Origin: Sulfuriferula nivalis
GTDB taxonomy: Bacteria; Pseudomonadota; Gammaproteobacteria; Burkholderiales; Sulfuriferulaceae
Length of the DNA: 64,000 nucleotides
Direction: 5' to 3'
Assembly: GCF_009937995.1 (NCBI RefSeq)
Contig: NZ_AP021881.1
Coordinates: forward strand, 1,302,001-1,366,000
Every line of letters begins with the position of its first letter. The stretch's first letter is position 1. The position numbers and the translations under genes were made by a program. Of this stretch, positions 38,282 to 47,119 are shown piece by piece. The notes below the pieces were generated by a model, which was given only the letters and a program-made list of their open reading frames with translations, did no database searches and was not told the origin of the DNA.

Positions 38282-39487
38282 ATGCAATCATTTGAACTAA
38301 CAGATATGGCATTGGATACCATTGCTTCATTTGCTTCGCTGGGGCGTGTGAAGCTTGGGGAAATGCCAGATTTGATAGCAAAAATGCATGAGCATCCTAG
38401 TGATGCAGCCAGATTTTATATGGGGCTGTTCCAGTTGTTTACTATTACTGGCAATAATGATTTTGCGCAAAGTATGCAGGCACGAGCCTTGGCGTTAAAT
38501 ACTATCTATCGGGTGGAAGGGTCATCACAACCATCGATTCGACTGCTTGCATTCATGGTTGCAGGCACCATTACTGATAATACGCCACTTGATTATTTGA
38601 TCGAAAATTCCGATATTCAGCTTGATGTGGTTTACCTCGTTCCGGGTGAGCCACTGCCAGACCTATTGCCTGAACATGATGTGGCTATTATCGCGTTTGG
38701 TGAGTCGGATAAGGATTTGTCATCGCTGGAGATGATGAAAGCGATAGTGGATGATTGGCCGCGACCAATACTGAATCGACCACAGCGCGTTTTGTTCTGC
38801 GCCAGAGATAAACTTTATGCGTTAATCAGGGATATTCCTGATTTGCTGATTATGCCTACTCTGCGCGTAGATAGAGCATCGTTGGAAAATATTACAGTTG
38901 CTAATGCAACCATTAGTGCAGTGCTGGGTGGTGGGACATATCCTATTACCGTCAGACCGTTGGTATCTCACGGTGGTAAGGGTCTGAGTAAAATTGAAAA
39001 CGTGATGGAGTTACAGAATTATTTAGCAAATGCCCCAGAATCAGAATTTTTTGTTTCGTTTTTTTCAGAATACCGTAGCGTAGATGGCTATTATCGCAAG
39101 GTCAGAATTGCACTTATCGATGGTGTTCCTTATGTTTGCCACTTGGCGATAGGTGAGCATTGGATAGTACATTATCAAACGGCCAATATGGCTGACAGCA
39201 TTGAAAAACGGGAAGAAGAAGCACGATTTATGCGCGAATTTGATACTGATTTTGCGCGACGTCATCAGGTTGCGTTATCTACTCTCGCAGAGCGCTTAGG
39301 TCTGGATTACGTGGTGATAGATTGTGCTGAAACGATAGCAGGGGAATTACTTATCTTCGAAATTGATAACCGTGGCTGGATACATGCAACGGATGATATC
39401 AATGTATTCGGTTACAAACAGGCTGTTATGAATAAAGCGTTCGCTGCTTTTCGCGCTATGCTGGTCAAAGCCATGCATGCTTGCTAA
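38282..39487 (+). CDS. ATP-grasp-like protein with N-terminal helical domain, 401 aa
   Basis: The N-terminal 80 residues look helical and repeat-like (DAARFYMGLFQLF, MQARALALNTIY). The middle has a Rossmann-type segment (DVAIIAFGESDKD) and LNRPQRVLFCARDKLYALI, a pre-ATP-grasp feature. The C-terminal half has ATP-grasp-like blocks: PITVRPLVSHGGKGLSKI, YRKVRIALIDGVPYVCHLAI, and a metal-binding-like LLIFEIDNRGWIHATDD. This suggests a ligase that joins a carboxylate to an amine, or a peptide-tailoring enzyme. The substrate is unknown. Confidence 0.65.
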   Translation: MQSFELTDMALDTIASFASLGRVKLGEMPDLIAKMHEHPSDAARFYMGLFQLFTITGNNDFAQSMQARALALNTIYRVEGSSQPSIRLLAFMVAGTITDNTPLDYLIENSDIQLDVVYLVPGEPLPDLLPEHDVAIIAFGESDKDLSSLEMMKAIVDDWPRPILNRPQRVLFCARDKLYALIRDIPDLLIMPTLRVDRASLENITVANATISAVLGGGTYPITVRPLVSHGGKGLSKIENVMELQNYLANAPESEFFVSFFSEYRSVDGYYRKVRIALIDGVPYVCHLAIGEHWIVHYQTANMADSIEKREEEARFMREFDTDFARRHQVALSTLAERLGLDYVVIDCAETIAGELLIFEIDNRGWIHATDDINVFGYKQAVMNKAFAAFRAMLVKAMHAC

Positions 39488-39571
39488 ATAGAAATGTAAC
39501 TGTGTTTATGTGATCTGATACAAGCCAAGTACAATGTAGCCATTCCTTTTAATTAGATGTGAGCATGCAAA

Positions 39572-39958
39572 ATGAAATTTTTCTTTAGAATATTCTTCAA
39601 GACGTTACGACTGGTGCTGACTCCTTTTATGTTGCTTTGGGAAAAGATGACTACACCGAAGGGTGTAGTTCGGCAGCCAGAGGTGCAACAGCGTATCGAT
39701 CAACAATGTAAAAATATGGCGATTTATCAGTTTAAGACTTGTCCATTTTGTATTAAGGTCAGGCGTGAACTGGCACGCTTGTCGCTGAGTATTCCATTGC
39801 TGGATGCGCAACATGACTCGCAGAATAAGGAAGCCTTATTGCAGGGTGGTGGTCGTGTACAAGTACCATGTTTGCGCATTATGGATGAGCAAGGTAAAAC
39901 GGTGTGGATTTACGAGTCTTCTGAAATTATTAAGTACCTGCATGAACATTTTGCTTAA
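39572..39958 (+). CDS. Membrane-anchored glutaredoxin-like protein
   Basis: 128 aa. A hydrophobic N-terminus (residues 1-22) looks like a membrane anchor. A glutaredoxin fold follows, with the active site CPFC (near residue 51) in YQFKTCPFCIKVRREL, a cis-Pro region VQVPCLRI, and the GSH-binding-like YESSEIIKYL. It reduces disulfides or transfers clusters. The end of the gene overlaps the convergent histidine-kinase gene by 29 bp. Confidence 0.88.
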   Translation: MKFFFRIFFKTLRLVLTPFMLLWEKMTTPKGVVRQPEVQQRIDQQCKNMAIYQFKTCPFCIKVRRELARLSLSIPLLDAQHDSQNKEALLQGGGRVQVPCLRIMDEQGKTVWIYESSEIIKYLHEHFA

Positions 39959-41345
39959 CATTATGTGGCGCTGGGAAACGCAGGGTTACGACCAATCCAC
40001 CCTCTGGGTGATTCGCTAAGGTCAATGTGGCATTGTGGTTTTCAGCAATATTTCGTGCAATTGTCAGGCCTAATCCTGTCCCGCCTGTCTCGCGTGATCG
40101 GGACGTTTCTAGTCTGACAAATGGCTCAAATACCATAGCGAGTTGATCTTCTGGTATGCCTTTTCCCGCGTCACGTATAGTAATGACCACGTGACTTTGA
40201 ATACCATTATTCTCAGCTACAATCTGTAGCCGTGCATGTTGCCCATATTTCACCGCATTATCAATCAAATTGGTCAGGCAGCGGCGCAGCGCATGAGGCT
40301 GTGCCATAACCGATGTGTAGGCATGACCTTGCAAAGTTACATCCTGACCCGCTTCAATTGCATCGGCGCAAATGCTATCAAGCAGGGAATCTATATCCAG
40401 CAGTTGCATTTTTTCTGCCGAATCCATGCTGCGCGCCAAATCCAGTCCCTCACGCACCATATCTTGCATACCTGCCAAATCATTGATTAGTTTCTGGCGT
40501 AAATCAGCTTCATCTACCTTTTCCATGCGCAGCCGTAATCGAGTCAGCGGGGTTTGCAAGTCATGGGTAATGGCGGCCAGCATGTGTGTGCGGTGCTGGA
40601 TTTGTCGTTTTATTCTGGATTGCATTGCGTTAAATGCACGCGCTGCCTGGCGTATTTCTATCGGACCTGTCTCTGGCAAAGGAGGTTGATCAATATTGCC
40701 GCCCAGATCACTCGCTGCTGCTGCCAGGTGCTTAATCGGGCGTGTCGACATTTGTGCAACCACATAGGCCAGCGTGGCAATTAGTATTAAAAACAGAGCA
40801 AAGTAAGGTGGCAGAAATGGGCTGCCAGGTGGGTGTTGATGTATACCTCCAAATTCAGGTGGCAGGTGTAATTGCAGTCTTAACAACACCCCATCTCTCA
40901 GGCTGATATAGACAATATTGCAATCACTACTACGAGGCTGCCAGATAAGCTCTTTTGCTGGCGCTAATGGGATGGCAGGGAGAACACAATCATGTTGACT
41001 GGTAATAAGTATGTTGTGGTTATCCCCCAGTCGGGATGCCAACAGTGCGGCAAGTTCGGAATTCTGTGTCTGTGTCTGCGCCTGCGCCATGTTCGATACC
41101 AGGCTGGCTTGCAAGCCAAAATTTTTATTGACCTGCAACAATACTTCACGCATTTCAGGGGTGGATACATCTAATGATAAAACGATTTGTTCAATACGTT
41201 CGGCCATGCGCAAATTATAAAACTCGCGTAAATTTTTACGATGTTCTTTGTCGGCAAGCCAACTGGTAATGCCTGCTGCAAATAACATCCCGATTAACAG
41301 GATGACAAATACGCGATTAGCAATCGAATCAAAATATTTTTTCAT
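39930..41345 (-). CDS. EnvZ-type sensor histidine kinase
   Basis: 471 aa. Two transmembrane helices (about 11-30 and 181-199) flank a periplasmic domain; a HAMP domain, HisKA with His261 (ITHDLQTPLTRLRLRM) and a HATPase domain with NLIDNAVKYG and GTGLGLTIARNI follow. The ATG overlaps the regulator stop (ATGA). It forms a pair with the OmpR-type regulator at 41342. The signal is unknown. It lies between a glutaredoxin and an MgtA-type ATPase gene. Confidence 0.93.
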   Translation of the reverse strand: MKKYFDSIANRVFVILLIGMLFAAGITSWLADKEHRKNLREFYNLRMAERIEQIVLSLDVSTPEMREVLLQVNKNFGLQASLVSNMAQAQTQTQNSELAALLASRLGDNHNILITSQHDCVLPAIPLAPAKELIWQPRSSDCNIVYISLRDGVLLRLQLHLPPEFGGIHQHPPGSPFLPPYFALFLILIATLAYVVAQMSTRPIKHLAAAASDLGGNIDQPPLPETGPIEIRQAARAFNAMQSRIKRQIQHRTHMLAAITHDLQTPLTRLRLRMEKVDEADLRQKLINDLAGMQDMVREGLDLARSMDSAEKMQLLDIDSLLDSICADAIEAGQDVTLQGHAYTSVMAQPHALRRCLTNLIDNAVKYGQHARLQIVAENNGIQSHVVITIRDAGKGIPEDQLAMVFEPFVRLETSRSRETGGTGLGLTIARNIAENHNATLTLANHPEGGLVVTLRFPAPHNVKQNVHAGT

Positions 41346-42073
41346 GGTTCGACTGTTACATTAGCAGTTAACACATAGCCTTCGTTGCGTACGGTCTTGA
41401 TGATGCTTGGGGTGCGTGCATCATCACCTAATTTTTGTCGTAATCGACTGATTTGTATGTCGATGGAACGGTCGAAAGGATCTGATTCTCGTCCCTGAGT
41501 GAGTTCCATGAGTTGATCGCGATTTAATATGCTATGGGGGTGATCAAGAAATATTTTTAGCATGCGGTATTCCGCGCCCGATAAGGTAATTACCACACCA
41601 TCACGATTTAATAGGTGGCGTGCGACCAAGTCCAATGTTAAACCAGCAAAATGCATCTTATTGGCTTCAGCTGTCAGCATATTGGGCGGTAATGCCTGGG
41701 TGCGTCTTAATACACTACGGATACGCGCAAACAATTCACGGGGTTCAAAGGGTTTGGATAAATAATCGTCCGCACCCATTTCTAGCCCGATTATCCTGTC
41801 CAAAGGCTCACCACGCGCGGTGAGCATAATGACTGGAATACCTGAATATAGAGGGTGTACACGTAAATTTCGACACAAAGTGAGACCATCCTCACCTGGC
41901 AGGGTTAAATCCAGCACAATCAAATCAATGCGTACCTGTTCCAGCACGTGCCGCATTTCATTCCCGTTTTGGGCAGTTAAGGCGCGCAAACCATTGACTT
42001 CCAGATATTCTGCTAACAAAGTGCGAATTTCGCGGTCATCGTCGACTATCAGAATTTGATCGATATTATCCAT
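41342..42073 (-). CDS. OmpR-type response regulator
   Basis: 243 aa from the ATG at 42073 (MDNIDQILIV); a longer upstream frame lacks support. The receiver domain has the phospho-acceptor D55 in VLDLTLPGEDG and the DDYLSKPFEPREL block. The C-terminal winged helix spans about 135-235. It is coupled to the kinase gene by overlap. The targets are unknown; the neighbouring MgtA-type gene is on the same strand upstream. Confidence 0.94.
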   Translation of the reverse strand: MDNIDQILIVDDDREIRTLLAEYLEVNGLRALTAQNGNEMRHVLEQVRIDLIVLDLTLPGEDGLTLCRNLRVHPLYSGIPVIMLTARGEPLDRIIGLEMGADDYLSKPFEPRELFARIRSVLRRTQALPPNMLTAEANKMHFAGLTLDLVARHLLNRDGVVITLSGAEYRMLKIFLDHPHSILNRDQLMELTQGRESDPFDRSIDIQISRLRQKLGDDARTPSIIKTVRNEGYVLTANVTVEP

Positions 42074-42185
42074 ATTAGAATTATGTCCGTAACCTGCTAT
42101 ATAACGTAGTTTTTTCTTGTAAATTAATCTAACAATTCCATCTGCCGGATACACGCTGTTACAAAGATACGTGCGCTAGCCGTTG

Positions 42186-44918
42186 CTATTGCCATCCATA
42201 GCGCTTTGCATAGTAACCTTTCATTAGCTGCGTTAGCCCAATATAACTTAGCAAAATAGCAATGAGATAGGGAAAGTAGCTCAATGGTAGCGCTTGCAAT
42301 TTGAAGTAATGGGCGACAGGTCCCATGACTATAAATAAGCCAAATAGTACAACCGTAGTGGTCATGAATAACAGAAATGCACTGGGGCGGCTTTGGATGA
42401 ATGGGATTTTTCGGGTGCGTATCATATGCACGATAAGGGTTTGTGAGAGCAGTCCTTCGATAAACCAGCCTGATTGAAATAGAGTCTGATTTGCTGCGCT
42501 GTCAGCGTGGAAGACAAACCACATGAGAGCAAAAGTGGCTATGTCGAATATTGAGCTGATGGGGCCGAAAAATATCATAAAGCGGCTGATTTCAGTGGGG
42601 TGCCAGTGTTGCGGCTGTTTTAGTAGTTCTTCATCGACGTTGTCGAATGGTATGGATGTTTGCGAAAAATCGTAGAGCAGATTTTGCACCAGCAAATGCA
42701 AGGGCAGCATGGGCAAGAAAGGCAGGAAGGCGCTGGCAACAAGGACAGAAAAGACATTGCCGAAGTTGGAACTGGCCGTCATTTTGATGTATTTGAGCAT
42801 GTTGATAAACGTTTTACGTCCTTCAATGACCCCGTGTTCCAAGACCATCAAACTTTTTTCCAACAAAATAATATCAGCAGCTTCTTTGGCAATATCGACG
42901 GCAGTATCCACTGAAATACCGATGTCGGCAGCATGCAGTGCCGGCGCATCATTAATGCCATCTCCCATGAAGCCGACGACATGACCATTAGCCTTGAGTG
43001 CGCGGACTATGCGTTCCTTGTGCATGGGTGATAGCTTGGCGTAAATGTTATGTGTTTCAACCACCAGTGCTAATTGGGCGTCATTTAACTCTTCTATCTG
43101 GGAGCCAAGTAGTATGCCAGTGATGGGTAAGCCTACGTCGTAACAAATTTTACGGGTAACCAGTTCGTTATCCCCAGTTAACACTTTTACGCTAATGCCA
43201 TGGGTGTTAAGTGCAGCCAGTGCAGGGGCAGTTGTTTCTTTGGGGGGATCCAGAAAAGCGATAAAGCCGATGAGTGTTAAATCATTTTCATCCGCAATGC
43301 TGTAAGTATCTTGAGTAGGCGGAATTTCTTTCATTGCCACCGCGACCACACGCAGTCCATCACTGTTCATTTTGGTGGTGAGTTCTGCGATGTTTGCCAA
43401 TAACACAGAGTCAACAGCTATACGCTGACCATCTTGCTGGATACTGGTACAGATGCTTAACACCTCTTCTATTGCACCTTTGCAGATTAATTCGTGGTGG
43501 TCATCGTGTTCGGATACGACGACGGACATGCGCCGTCTATGAAAATCAAATGGAATTTCGTCAACTTTGCTATATTGCTGCGAGATTTGCAGGTTGCGGG
43601 CGATATCTACATGTTCCAGAACAGCGACGTCAAGCAGGTTCTTTAATCCTGTTTGATAGTAACTATTCAAATACGCAAAAGTGAGAACGTCATCCGAAGG
43701 GGCACCATTGACGTCTATGTGTTGCGCCAGCACTATTTTGTCTTGTGTGAGTGTGCCCGTTTTGTCGGTGCAGAGCACATCCATCGCGCCGAAATTTTGT
43801 ATGGCATCCAGGCGCTTGACGATAACTTTTTGCTTCGACAGTTTTACTGCACCTTTGGCCAGAGTTGAAGTCACTATCATGGGTAACATTTCTGGTGTCA
43901 GCCCGACTGCAACAGAAATAGCAAACAGAAATGCTTCCAGCCAGTCATGTTTGGTGTAGCCATTAATCAGAAATACCAGTGGCACCATGACCAGCATAAA
44001 GCGTATTAGTAACCAGCTTACTTTATTTACGCCGGATTGAAATGCGGTAGGCGCCCGGTCGGTAGTGACAACACGTTCTGCCAGTGTGCCGAAATAGGTG
44101 CGCTTCCCTGTTGTAACTACTAGTGCTGTAGCAGAGCCACTGATGACGTTGGTGCCCATGAACAAGATGTTGTCGAGGTCCAGTGGGTTGTTCATGGTTG
44201 GGTTCGATAATTGTGCGTATTTTTCTACTGGTAGTGACTCACCAGTCATCGCGGATTGGCTCAAAAATAAATCTTTGGCAATCAATACACGGCAGTCTGC
44301 AGGTATCATGTCGCCCGCAGATAGCAGTACGATATCGCCGGGTACTAGATCTTTTATGGGGATTTCAGTGCGATTATTTGCATTTGGATAAGGGGATGGT
44401 GTGCTATTCACCAACAAGTCACGTCTTAGCACAGTAGCCGTGTTGCTTACCATGGCCTTGAGTTCATCGGCGGCCTGATTAGATTTTGATTCTTGCCAGA
44501 AACGCAGCAGGGTAGACAGCGCAATCATGCTGGAAATGACAATGGTAGCCTTTGCGTCCCCCGTTAAATACGATACTAATGCGAGCAGTGACAGCAGTAA
44601 GTTAAAAGGATTGCGGTAACTGTGCCATAAATGCAACCAGGCTGAAGGCGGCTTTTCTTGTCCGATTTCATTGAGACCAATCTGAGCACGTAGCGCGCGT
44701 ACTTCTGATTCAGTGAGTCCGTTATCACTGCTGTGGAATGATCGCAGTAATAATGTGGCATCGGTGTGTGCGGCTTCATTGAGCGTTTTCGCCAGTGCAG
44801 CGGGGACTTCTTTGTTTACACCTGTTGCAACGACAGGCCCCAGCAATGTCAATCGTCGAAATAGACGATGGATTTGACGTGGTCGTGTTAAGCGGACAAT
44901 AGTGCGAAAAATATCCAT
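42186..44918 (-). CDS. mgtA: MgtA/MgtB-type magnesium-transporting P-type ATPase
   Basis: 910 aa. P-type ATPase features are TGES (in AMTGESLPVEKY), the phosphorylated Asp in CTDKTGTLTQDK, and VGFMGDGINDAPALHAADIGISVD. Ten transmembrane helices are arranged as in the P3B class, and the N-terminus is family-like. It imports magnesium (or nickel) with ATP. I see no recognisable mgtA leader riboswitch in the 94 bp before the next gene. The name reflects family; MgtB cannot be separated. Confidence 0.92.
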   Translation of the reverse strand: MDIFRTIVRLTRPRQIHRLFRRLTLLGPVVATGVNKEVPAALAKTLNEAAHTDATLLLRSFHSSDNGLTESEVRALRAQIGLNEIGQEKPPSAWLHLWHSYRNPFNLLLSLLALVSYLTGDAKATIVISSMIALSTLLRFWQESKSNQAADELKAMVSNTATVLRRDLLVNSTPSPYPNANNRTEIPIKDLVPGDIVLLSAGDMIPADCRVLIAKDLFLSQSAMTGESLPVEKYAQLSNPTMNNPLDLDNILFMGTNVISGSATALVVTTGKRTYFGTLAERVVTTDRAPTAFQSGVNKVSWLLIRFMLVMVPLVFLINGYTKHDWLEAFLFAISVAVGLTPEMLPMIVTSTLAKGAVKLSKQKVIVKRLDAIQNFGAMDVLCTDKTGTLTQDKIVLAQHIDVNGAPSDDVLTFAYLNSYYQTGLKNLLDVAVLEHVDIARNLQISQQYSKVDEIPFDFHRRRMSVVVSEHDDHHELICKGAIEEVLSICTSIQQDGQRIAVDSVLLANIAELTTKMNSDGLRVVAVAMKEIPPTQDTYSIADENDLTLIGFIAFLDPPKETTAPALAALNTHGISVKVLTGDNELVTRKICYDVGLPITGILLGSQIEELNDAQLALVVETHNIYAKLSPMHKERIVRALKANGHVVGFMGDGINDAPALHAADIGISVDTAVDIAKEAADIILLEKSLMVLEHGVIEGRKTFINMLKYIKMTASSNFGNVFSVLVASAFLPFLPMLPLHLLVQNLLYDFSQTSIPFDNVDEELLKQPQHWHPTEISRFMIFFGPISSIFDIATFALMWFVFHADSAANQTLFQSGWFIEGLLSQTLIVHMIRTRKIPFIQSRPSAFLLFMTTTVVLFGLFIVMGPVAHYFKLQALPLSYFPYLIAILLSYIGLTQLMKGYYAKRYGWQ

Positions 44919-45012
44919 AGTGATGTTCCGTTAGCGGCAAACTGGTCGGTGATTATGCTGGTGCAGGGTTGCATGCAGCTGACGAAACATTCTAATGGTG
45001 ATAAATGACAGC

Positions 45013-46062
45013 TCAGTTAATTAAAATTTGTTGTGCCATGCGCGACCAGCCATCTGCGCTAATGTCATTCACAGTCAGACAGCGCGCTACCATATAGTCG
45101 GGATAATGCAGGCCTATGGATTTGCTGTAATGTGGGTCGTAATGGCGTACTAGCAAGTCTTGAACTAATTCGTTCCACAAGCTAGCATCTATTAAGCTTT
45201 GCCATTGTTCTATCTGTGCGTGACCATAACGTTGGGTAAGGTAAGTGAGTTTAAGTTTCAGGCTGTCAGGATCATTCAAATAGTGTTCATAATCAGCTTT
45301 GAGCAACTCAACACGTAACGCATCGCTGATATCAAGGCGTAAACACTGTCCCTTTTGCCACATGGCCGCAACGACTGCTTCCGGCACACGGAGTTTGCCG
45401 ACCTTTTTGCTTTCAGCTTCGATATACACGGGACGGCTAGGATCGAACTGGCGCAGTTGCCACCATATTTGGCTATCAAACATTTTTTGACTGGGTTGCG
45501 GTGCATCAGGGATGTTGCCTAGTATTGAGCCGCGATGTTGTGCAATCTGCTCAAGATCCAGCACTTGCGCACCTTGTTGTTGCAAAGCTTGTAATAAACG
45601 GCTTTTGCCAGAACCGGTCATGCCACAAACCACGATAAATTGCAGTGTGGCAGGAATGCTGGCCAAGTCTGCCAAGACGCTGCGTCTATAGGTCTTGTAG
45701 CCACCATCGAATTTACTTGCACGCCAACCCACCTGATTGAGTATGTGAGCCATCGCACCGCTACGACTACCACCGCGCCAGCAATAAATGAGCGGGCGCC
45801 AATTTTTGGGTTTGCTGGCAAAGTGGGCTTCGAGATGATGCGCAATATTGCGAGCGATGAGCGCAGCGCCTACCTTTTTAGCCTCAAAATCGGACACCTG
45901 TTTGTATAATGTGCCGACGATAGCGCGCTCTTCGTTGTTCAAGACAGGATAGCTGACTGCACCGGGGATATGATCTTCAGCAAATTCAGCGGGTGAGCGC
46001 ACGTCGATAATCTCGTCAAAGTCGGCCAATTGTGCTACGGTAATGGGGTCTATTTTTCTCAC
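45013..46062 (-). CDS. mnmH: tRNA 2-selenouridine synthase
   Basis: 349 aa. An N-terminal rhodanese domain has the catalytic Cys94 in YCWRGGSRSGA, and a P-loop domain has GMTGSGKS at 147-154. It converts 2-thiouridine at the wobble position of Lys, Glu and Gln tRNAs to 2-selenouridine through a geranylated intermediate, using selenophosphate. It is divergent from selD, with only 12 bp between the start codons. Confidence 0.95.
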   Translation of the reverse strand: MRKIDPITVAQLADFDEIIDVRSPAEFAEDHIPGAVSYPVLNNEERAIVGTLYKQVSDFEAKKVGAALIARNIAHHLEAHFASKPKNWRPLIYCWRGGSRSGAMAHILNQVGWRASKFDGGYKTYRRSVLADLASIPATLQFIVVCGMTGSGKSRLLQALQQQGAQVLDLEQIAQHRGSILGNIPDAPQPSQKMFDSQIWWQLRQFDPSRPVYIEAESKKVGKLRVPEAVVAAMWQKGQCLRLDISDALRVELLKADYEHYLNDPDSLKLKLTYLTQRYGHAQIEQWQSLIDASLWNELVQDLLVRHYDPHYSKSIGLHYPDYMVARCLTVNDISADGWSRMAQQILIN

Positions 46063-46074
46063 TTTGGTTTCCGC

Positions 46075-47115
46075 ATGAATAATATTAAATTAACGCAATA
46101 CTCTCACGGTGGTGGCTGTGGTTGCAAAATCGCACCGTCAGTGTTGAGTGAAATTTTGGCAAAAATGCCTAGCCGTGTAATCAGCAAAGATCTGCTTGTG
46201 GGCACTGAGTCTAGCGATGATGCAGCAGTATATCGCTTGAATGATACACAAGCCATTATCGCAACGACTGATTTCTTTATGCCTATCGTTGATGATCCAT
46301 TTGAATTTGGCCGAATTGCTGCCACAAATGCCATATCTGATATTTATGCGATGGGGGGTACACCCATTATGGCATTGGCGGTGGTAGGGATGCCTATAGA
46401 TAAGTTATCGGTTGAAGTCATTCAAGCTATTCTGGCAGGGGGTGAGTCGGTTTGTGCTGATGTGGGTATACCTATCGCAGGCGGGCACTCTATAGACTCA
46501 CCTGAGCCCATCTATGGACTGGTCGCATTAGGCTTGGTGCACCCTGATAAAGTGAAGCGTAACAGTCAGGCACGTGCAGGGGATGTGTTGATATTAGGTA
46601 AGGCTCTGGGTGTGGGCATTATGAGTGCGGCACTGAAAAAAGGTGAGTTGTCCGAATTAGGTTATGAGCAAATGCTTGCCAGTACCACCAAGCTCAATAC
46701 GCCTGGTTCCACCTTGGTTGATATGCCTGATGTGCATGGTTTGACTGATGTGACCGGGTTTGCGTTGTTAGGGCATTTATTGGAAATCTGCCGTGGTTCA
46801 CATTTAGCAGCGGAGATAGATTTTGCCGCTGTGCCGGTATGGTCTGAGGCATTGGTATTGGCTAAGCAAGGTTATACACCAGGTGCGGCAGCACGTAACT
46901 GGAAAAGCTACGGCCATGATGTAACTTTGCCAGCTGACATGGAAGATTGGCAGAAAAATTTATTATGTGATCCACAAACCAGTGGCGGTTTGCTAGTCAG
47001 TTGCGCACCTGAAGCGGTAGATGCTGTATTGCAAGTATTCCATGCACAAGGCTTTGCTGACGTGAGTGTGATCGGCAGTTTGCAAGCGGGTGTAGCCAAG
47101 GTCACAGTACGTTAG
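46075..47115 (+). CDS. selD: Selenide, water dikinase
   Basis: 346 aa from ATG 46075 (MNNIKLTQYS); the longer upstream frame overlaps mnmH and is rejected. The glycine-rich loop HGGGCGCK carries C17, the catalytic Cys/Sec position, here Cys. Other blocks are DDAAVY, TTDFF, GHSI and DPQTSGGLL. It makes selenophosphate from selenide and ATP, the selenium donor for MnmH. No selA/selB or tRNA-Sec is visible in the window. Confidence 0.96.
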   Translation: MNNIKLTQYSHGGGCGCKIAPSVLSEILAKMPSRVISKDLLVGTESSDDAAVYRLNDTQAIIATTDFFMPIVDDPFEFGRIAATNAISDIYAMGGTPIMALAVVGMPIDKLSVEVIQAILAGGESVCADVGIPIAGGHSIDSPEPIYGLVALGLVHPDKVKRNSQARAGDVLILGKALGVGIMSAALKKGELSELGYEQMLASTTKLNTPGSTLVDMPDVHGLTDVTGFALLGHLLEICRGSHLAAEIDFAAVPVWSEALVLAKQGYTPGAAARNWKSYGHDVTLPADMEDWQKNLLCDPQTSGGLLVSCAPEAVDAVLQVFHAQGFADVSVIGSLQAGVAKVTVR

Positions 47116-47119
47116 TGTG

